Shown piece after piece: positions 58,232-64,000 of a DNA stretch of 64,000 nucleotides. The position numbers were made by a program, and so were the translations under genes. Positions within the stretch are counted from its first letter, which is position 1; each line of letters begins with the position of its first letter. The notes beneath the pieces are model-generated. The model was not told the origin of the DNA. It saw nothing but the letters and a program-made list of their open reading frames with translations, and did not search any database. Source of the stretch: Spodoptera frugiperda (Eukaryota > Arthropoda > Insecta > Lepidoptera > Noctuidae); assembly GCF_023101765.2 (NCBI RefSeq), contig NC_064237.1, positions 12,692,199 to 12,756,198 on the forward strand, written 5' to 3'.

Positions 58232-58373
58232 ACATTAGGTTTTTCTACTGTGTCATGGTTGCGTTTACAAACATACAAATTTACACACCACTAAGAACTC
58301 AGAGCCGGAACAACAATTTGTGCGTCACATAAAGAGTTGCCCCGTGCGAGAATCGAACCTGCACTGTGCAGTC
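58232..58373 (-). repeat. SINE family A with internal deletion
   Basis: TAGGTTTTTCTACTGTGTCA, GTTGCCCCGTGCGAGAATCG, then directly CACTGTGCAGTC (plus strand). About 50 bases of the head are missing. Confidence 0.65.
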
Positions 58374-59114
58374 ATTTAACATTGCACACTAACCAACGCA
58401 AAATATCAAAACTAAACAACAAAATTATTAGCCTTAACGTGACTTAATGAAAAAATACAAAACGTGACAATCCCTGAGACTATTACAAAAGCCAAGCTCG
58501 TATATTTTAACTCTTAAAAGCTTCTAACTAACCGTGAAGATCCGAAGTAACCCTCATATCTATTGGGTCGTAAACGTGCCCCCTACGGCCGGAGAGGGAT
58601 TACTTTCGTTACTTCTAGTTAAAGATAAAAGTATCGCGGTATCCCTTCGAGTTATTTATATCGAGCCATCCAAGTGGACGGCATTATCTGGCTAAATCTT
58701 GTCCTTGAACTGAACATTGGACGAGTTATACAGTTTTGAATAATATTATAACTTTCACTCTCGCAAATGTATACTTAGTAGTACGGAGTACGATACTTAA
58801 ATAGTTTATAGTAATTTTGACCTAATTCCAAATACTATAAGGCTCTTTATTTAGATTATGTTAAGTAGAAGATTCTGATAAAACTTTGTCTGGCCTTGAC
58901 ATCTTATTCTTGGCAGTATTTGTGACCGTATATTTTGGCTAGGACATTTGGTTCCACTGATAGATAGCAGTGTGGCTCAAATTTTATCACATAGACCTTA
59001 AACGAAGCCTTCTTTGTCTCAATGCTTTTTGTAAGTGTAGTCCCAAGAAATGTGCATACTTACTAAAGTTTATAAAGAATGGTTTCTTGTTTAAAATCCA
59101 AACTGCAACCTGTA

Positions 59115-59245
59115 CCTTTAGTACGAGTTTTCGGCGCTCTGATTGACCGACTCGAATAAACCAACCAATCAGAGCGCCGTATGCGCTCTCGTTTCAATTT
59201 CTTTAATAGAAAAGCAAACTCTTACTCAGGGTACTGATATACAAT
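59115..59245. repeat. H-family element, copy 4
   Basis: TTAGTACGAGTTTTCGGCGC, ACCAACCAATCAGAGCGCCG and GAAAAGCAAACTCTTACTC. Arms GGCGCTCTGATTG and CAATCAGAGCGCC are inverted. Confidence 0.55.
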
Positions 59246-59357
59246 AGCCAATCGTCCAGCCACTGCACCAACTAAGCAGTCAAGTCAAAAACTATCATCT
59301 GAATAAACAAATATAACTTCAAACAAATCAAAAGGATGGAGCTACTCTCATACAGTA

Positions 59358-59550
59358 TCCTTAGTACAAGTATGCTTTACGTTTAAAGTATTCGAAACGA
59401 GGGCGCGTTCAGCGCTCGAATAGACCAGCTGCAGCTGGTCGGCTTGAATAGACCAACCAATCAGAGTATCGAATGCGCTCTCATTTTAACGTACAGTTAA
59501 AAAGGTAACGATTACTTTAAATGTAAAGCAAACTCATACTAAGGGTACAG
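59358..59550. repeat. H-family element, copy 5 (most complete)
   Basis: The left end ATCCTTAGTACAAGTATGCT, TTACGTTTAAAGTA is inverted at the right as TACTTTAAATGTAAAGCAAA, CTCATACTAAGGGTACA. The centre has a perfect palindrome at 59423-59440. Confidence 0.65.
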
Positions 59551-60829
59551 CATTACTCCACAAACCTAACACATATGTACATACAGATAAAAGGGCCTCT
59601 GAATGGGTCGCACTTCAAATTTATTTTCGGTTACAGCTCGTGTGACCTTGACGATGTGAAAAGGATGAAGGGTTACGAATTGTTATTTAGAATGAAACTT
59701 TTCGCTCACTTCTCTTTAAAGATAAAAATAGACGTTTTAAGCTGTTTACTTACTTTTAGTTTTTGTTCTTTGACAGTAGTTGTATGTGTTTTATGAAGGG
59801 TGTATCGTGGTAGGATTGTGATAGTTTGAAATTTTATTAGTATTTACGCTATTTATAATTATTTTTGAGCATATGAGTTTGATTTTGGTACCCAGGTTAT
59901 GCTAAATCATGTTGGTGTTATTGATGACTTTTATTATTTATTATTTCTGTTGCAAATTATTACTTAAAGACTTCAAATATTGAAAGCCACGCTTAGCCGT
60001 AAAATTAAATGAAGCAAAGAAAAGTGCACATTAAGAAATATACGAAAAAACTAAAATAACACTGTCTGTTTAAAAAGGGAAAAAATCAGTTCGTTAATAT
60101 TGCACACAAATATTTTCTTTTGTAGAAGCTGTTAAAAAAAACAAACTTATTGCTAAAAAAATCTCCAATTATTTCATCACACACAACTAAACACATTACC
60201 TGCAACCAGAAACATTCCACAAAGAAGCTAATTTACCAACGACATTGTACCAACAATCTTCCTTCTGGAGCAGCCACTCAGACACCCTGTTTCATGAACC
60301 TTGAACATTACGTCCCTTACACGTGGCGCACATAATATAATTACGTAGTTACCACATAAGAGCTTGTGGCTACCCGGGCTCCATGTCAGAAAGAGAAATA
60401 TGATACTGTATACCATTGTTTTTCCTTGACGCTAGAAAAGGATGGGGATGTTTTTGTGGGATACTTTTGAAATTACGCCAATTTTTGTTTGTTTATTTAG
60501 CCATGAACATGTTTTATTCTAATGGAGTTTCTGGAGATTTATTTATCATAAGTCTTGTTCTTTTCATATGAGCTATTTAGAACTTAATCACATAATTCAG
60601 ATTTGTCTAAACCTGTCATATTTATTTATTTAACATAGTTACGCTTGAATTCTGTAACGTGATTCAATTTTAAGTTGCACTTAAATTTAATTCTATCTCT
60701 GTATTTAAATCTTGTAAGCATCTTAAAATTTAGTGTCGTTTGAGTATTTAACCATTAAATTCACTGTCAAAATGCGTTTAATAACAACTCTGCTTACCAA
60801 TTTACAGAGAAATAATTGGTCCTAATATC

Positions 60830-60935
60830 ACTAACTTCCTAATTAGTCCTTAGTAATGATTTTGTATGGAAAACAATTGCAAAGGACTGTGTTAAGTAAC
60901 CAGTAACCATTAAATGACACTGAGTAGAACGGTAA
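60830..60935. repeat. K-family foldback MITE, copy 3
   Basis: CTTCCTAATTAGTCCTTAGT, GGAAAACAATTGCAAAGGAC and ACCATTAAATGACACTGAGT match the copies near 8.2 and 13.9 kb; the left arm is eroded. Confidence 0.5.
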
Positions 60936-61404
60936 CACCCAATATAAAATTTTAAAACCAACATAAACAAAATAAAAACAAATGAATGGATGAATTCGAT
61001 ACAAGGGTAATTGTACTTGTACTGCGACATGTACTAATTCGAATGGTCGTAAAAATCCCCATCCCCCCCCCCCCTGTCGGTAGGGCTGTCAGTGAAATTG
61101 GGTAGTCATTGAGACCATCTCCTCTTTTACAAATGTCACTCGACAAGTAAGAGAGAGCCTTGTTGACATTAAGATAATTTATGTTGTTCCGATGATAGAA
61201 AAAATATTCTCGAGACAAATTCATTTTCTTTATTAAATTGTTTCTCGATTTTTTAAAGGCTATAAGTCTGTTGCGGCTTTATTTGTATACTTTTAAAGTA
61301 TTATTGGTTTCCCCAATTTGAAGATTTTCAGTAACGGTGCGGAATTGAATTGGCTTAGATTTATGGCAATAGCATTAGCATTAACATTTCAGCTATATTA
61401 AAAA

Positions 61405-62199
61405 ACTAGCGACCCGCCCCAGCTTCGCATGGTGATATATTATGCATGTATTATACATATAAACCTTCCTCTTGAATCACTCTATCTAGTAAAACAACTG
61501 CATCAAAATCCGTTGTGTAGTTTTAAAGATTTAAGCGTACAAAGGGACAGAGAAAGCGACTTTGTTGACATACTATGTATTGATAAGAAATTTGATGACT
61601 GTAATTACTCCACTCTACTAATTACAATTTCAAATTAAATGCTATTTAACACTAAACAAAGAGACAAAAAATACAAATGAAAAAGTAAAAATCCAAATTG
61701 AGATCACATTATTGGCGTCCGTAGCTTGACTCGGTGACGGTGAAACAATCATCAAAGTCAACGCGTGACATGTACTAATTCGCGCGGATGGTCGTAAAGA
61801 TCCCCTGTCTCCCCCTGTCACTAGTGACATATTATGCTAGTATTATACATATAAACCTTCCTCTTGAATCACTCTATCTAGTAAAAAAACCGCATCAAAA
61901 TCCGTTGCGTAGTTTTAAAGATTTAAGCGTACAAAGGGACAGAGAAAGCGACTTTGTTTTTATGTAGTGATGAAAAATTTGATGACTGTAATTACTCCAC
62001 TCTTCAAATTAAATGCTATTTAACACTAAACAAAGAGACAAAAAATACAAATGAAAAAGTAAAAATCCAAATTGAGATCACATTATTGGCGTCCGTAGCT
62101 TGACTCGGTGACGGTGAAACAATCATCAAAGTCAACGCGTGACATGTACTAATTCGTGCGGATGGTCGTAAAGATCCCCTGTCTCCCCCTGTCACTAGG
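61405..62199 (+). repeat. Tandem duplication of about 390 bp with a family G start
   Basis: Unit 1 (about 61439-61823) and unit 2 (about 61831-62199) share long identical stretches, such as CATATAAACCTTCCTCTTGA, AAAGGGACAGAGAAAGCGAC and TTGACTCGGTGACGGTGAAA. The second unit has small deletions. A third partial copy of the unit end (ACATGTACTAATTCG, GGTCGTAAA, CCCCTGTC) lies at 61027-61095. The two matching minus-strand open frames are repeats of each other, not genes. Confidence 0.8.
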
Positions 62200-62419
62200 G
62201 CTGTCACTGATCGGGGACTTGAGATTCTTTCTCGTTGGATCGATTTGGTTTTAAATTGGGATCCCTTGATTTATTCTTTTCCCTCTTGAAATGTTTTAGA
62301 GCTAACAAAATTTTTTTTTGATGATATTTTTGTGTTGGTGTAAGTGATCGTTAAAATTTGCAGAAACGAATGGAAATATTAGCTATGTTCTGTAGCAGTT
62401 ATTTAATATTTTAATGTTT

Positions 62420-62570
62420 GACTGCACGGTTGACGCGGTGGCTGAGCAACTGGCTGCCGTATGTGTGTAGTGGGTTCAATTCCCGCACGGATAAATTTTT
62501 AGTGTGATCCACAAATTGTTGTTCCGGGTCTGAGTGTCATGTGTATGTGAATTAGTATGTTTGAAAGTAA
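62420..62570 (+). repeat. SINE family A, 3' truncated
   Basis: GACTGCACGGTTGACGCGGT, box B-like GGTTCAATTCC, then the body to GTGAATTAGTATGTTTG. Confidence 0.7.
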
Positions 62571-63289
62571 GGAAACGTTTTTATTAAAAAAGAAATTGTT
62601 CATCTTCGTTGCTACTTTCTTGGGGTTTTTGCAACATGTCCTCTTCTTCCGTTCTGTCTTATCAAACGTCATCGTATGACACACCCTCTCCTTTCATATC
62701 ATTTCTCACACGATACCTCCTTCCTTTCCACACACACCATTTAATAATATTTTCAAAAATTGAAAAAGCACCAAGATTTCGCCAATCAATTTGAAAAACA
62801 TTGCCAATCAACTTCAAACCTTGCTATCTTAGTTTCAAGGTTGATTTTTGAACTTATTGGCCTATCAACCCTGGCTGTCACCACCCCAATCCCCTCCCCC
62901 CCTATAACAAATACGTGACTTCATTGGAGAATTACGCAAATTAACTTAACGTTGAACGTAAAAAATAACGTTACTCTGAACAAAACGTGCTCCGTGTTCC
63001 GCTAAATTAAATTATGAGAACAGACTTCCAACTTTATGATTGTAGACGGGGGATAATAGTTTGTTAATGTTGTGTTGTTGTTTGTAAAGATGGCGATTTT
63101 TATAAGGTTATTGTTTTAAAGCGTGAAATTGATGTAGATAAAAATGGATGTTATAGTCTGTAGTTTGGTAAAAGCTGGTAATTAATATATTATTTTTGTT
63201 TTGGAAACCAATCTTATGTCAATACAATTTCAATCCAATATCTATCGATCCACTGGGATCCACTATAATAAAGAGCCATCCATCTACTA

Positions 63290-63480
63290 TAAGGGGCCAC
63301 TGCTGACCAAAGACCTCTTCTTACACGAAGAAAGATTAAGAATTAATCACCACGCTTGCTCAGTGCAGGTTGACGATTTTCAACTTACATATAATTAGAA
63401 ATAGAAAAAAGTACAGGTTTCATCACAATGTTTTCCTTCACCGTTTGTCAGTGGTGTCTAAATAATATTAGAAAGTACGT
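63290..63480 (-). repeat. Family F repeat, inverted
   Basis: GGGGCCACTGCTGACCAAAG, GCAGGTTGACGATTTTCAAC and ATCACAATGTTTTCCTTCAC are the complement of 10240-10525. Confidence 0.65.
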
Positions 63481-63518
63481 GTAGAAATCTATTTCTACAC
63501 GTACTTTCTAATATTATT
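63461..63518. repeat. Perfect 58 bp palindrome (28 bp arms, 2 nt loop)
   Basis: AATAATATTAGAAAGTACGT and eight further bases (63461-63488) are exactly complementary to 63491-63518. The left arm is the terminal segment of the family F copy. Two TTCTCTAGAAA-type motifs follow (63519-63550). Confidence 0.9.
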
Positions 63519-64000
63519 TTCTCTAGAAAATAATATTTCTCTAGAAATAAAATAAGTTTTCCTAACCTAATACTGTTAATGATAAAATAATCATGTTTAC
63601 TTTGGAAATAGGTTGCAAAATAGCACTTAGAGAATTCAACACTACTATAAATAGTGATTCTGATATAAACCACCAAAAGCAACTCACAAGCCAAAGTCAT
63701 AGTCTCTTTTAAACTCCATACCAACACAAAAAAAATCTCTTCACAATCTAATAACAAGATAACTTAAATGAAAAATTAAGAAGACTGTTCTAACCATGAG
63801 CAGTTGATACGATAGCTCATGGAAAGTGTCAATGCACTTCGTATTAGTATTGATCGAGTCTGCCTCTTCATTAAGAGTACGTGATGGAACATAACTACAC
63901 CATGTATAGTGGCATGGTAGCCATCTAGCCATTCATACGTAATATAATACAGAAGTTAAGTACTTGGTACGATTTTATGGGGAGATAAATGTTTTTGTTG

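Larger units (their letters stand above)
43564..64000 (+). other. Probable large Ggamma30A intron to the window end
   Basis: No further exon of Ggamma30A (expected to encode about 34 residues ending in a CAAX box) was found by eye. The region is AT-rich with scattered repeats. 43600-45290, 45620-47260, 49800-50430, 51300-52420, 53400-54410, 54700-55740, 56130-57080 and 59560-60820 show nothing I can name. Confidence 0.4.

Noticed and set aside
61642..62207. Two nearly identical small minus-strand open frames
   Set aside because: They are two copies of the tandem duplication and match no known protein type; no splice or start context.
1..64000. CRISPR arrays, operons, riboswitches, prokaryotic signals
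   Set aside because: The sequence is animal nuclear DNA with introns and SINEs; the only regular array is the 57 bp gag repeat, which has no spacers.

Overview
This is a 64 kb window of AT-rich, repeat-dense, intron-bearing insect DNA. Protein similarities that I recognise, several dispersed tRNA-derived SINEs and many short inverted-repeat elements suggest a moth, perhaps a noctuid; that assignment is inference. I identify three host genes, one of them complete.

(1) 289-12602, + strand: the 3' part of an androglobin (Adgb) gene. Seventeen exons can be spliced by hand into one open frame of 1,028 residues ending in TGA at 12600-12602. All junction phases agree and the exon lengths sum to 3,087 nt. 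The N-terminal calpain-like part lies to the left of the window. (2) 3361-5692, - strand: a complete two-exon gene for a 294-residue MADF-domain protein. It sits antisense inside the 3.9 kb fifth intron of the androglobin gene, with its GC-rich putative promoter in the same intron. (3) 43441-43563, + strand: the first coding exon of the G protein gamma subunit Ggamma30A (G-gamma-e), with a good branch point and acceptor in front of it. A non-coding, splice-flanked segment at 33939-34020 may be an upstream 5' UTR exon. I did not find the second coding exon before the window ends, so this gene probably has a final intron of more than 20 kb.

The rest is transposon-derived or unassigned. The best preserved elements are: a young, internally deleted Ty3/Gypsy-type LTR element (25612-27319) with identical-looking 200 bp LTRs, a 5 bp target duplication, PBS, PPT, a gag fragment carrying a 57 bp tandem expansion and an RNase H fragment; a 1,280 bp mariner element (37299-38578) with intact ends and a frameshifted transposase; and a 165 bp Harbinger-like MITE (24666-24830) inserted into an older repeat. 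Two tRNA-derived SINE families (called A and B here), several MITE families and at least five other dispersed families recur across the window, also inside the androglobin introns.

The layout is: 0-12.8 kb gene-dense (androglobin with the nested MADF gene); 12.8-25.6 kb repeat-rich with no recognised gene; 25.6-27.3 kb LTR element; 27.3-43.4 kb repeats, mariner and the probable 5' leader region of Ggamma30A; 43.4-64 kb the Ggamma30A intron with further repeats. I see no CRISPR array, rRNA, functional tRNA or bacterial-type operon. All family calls rest on reading the sequence without database searches.
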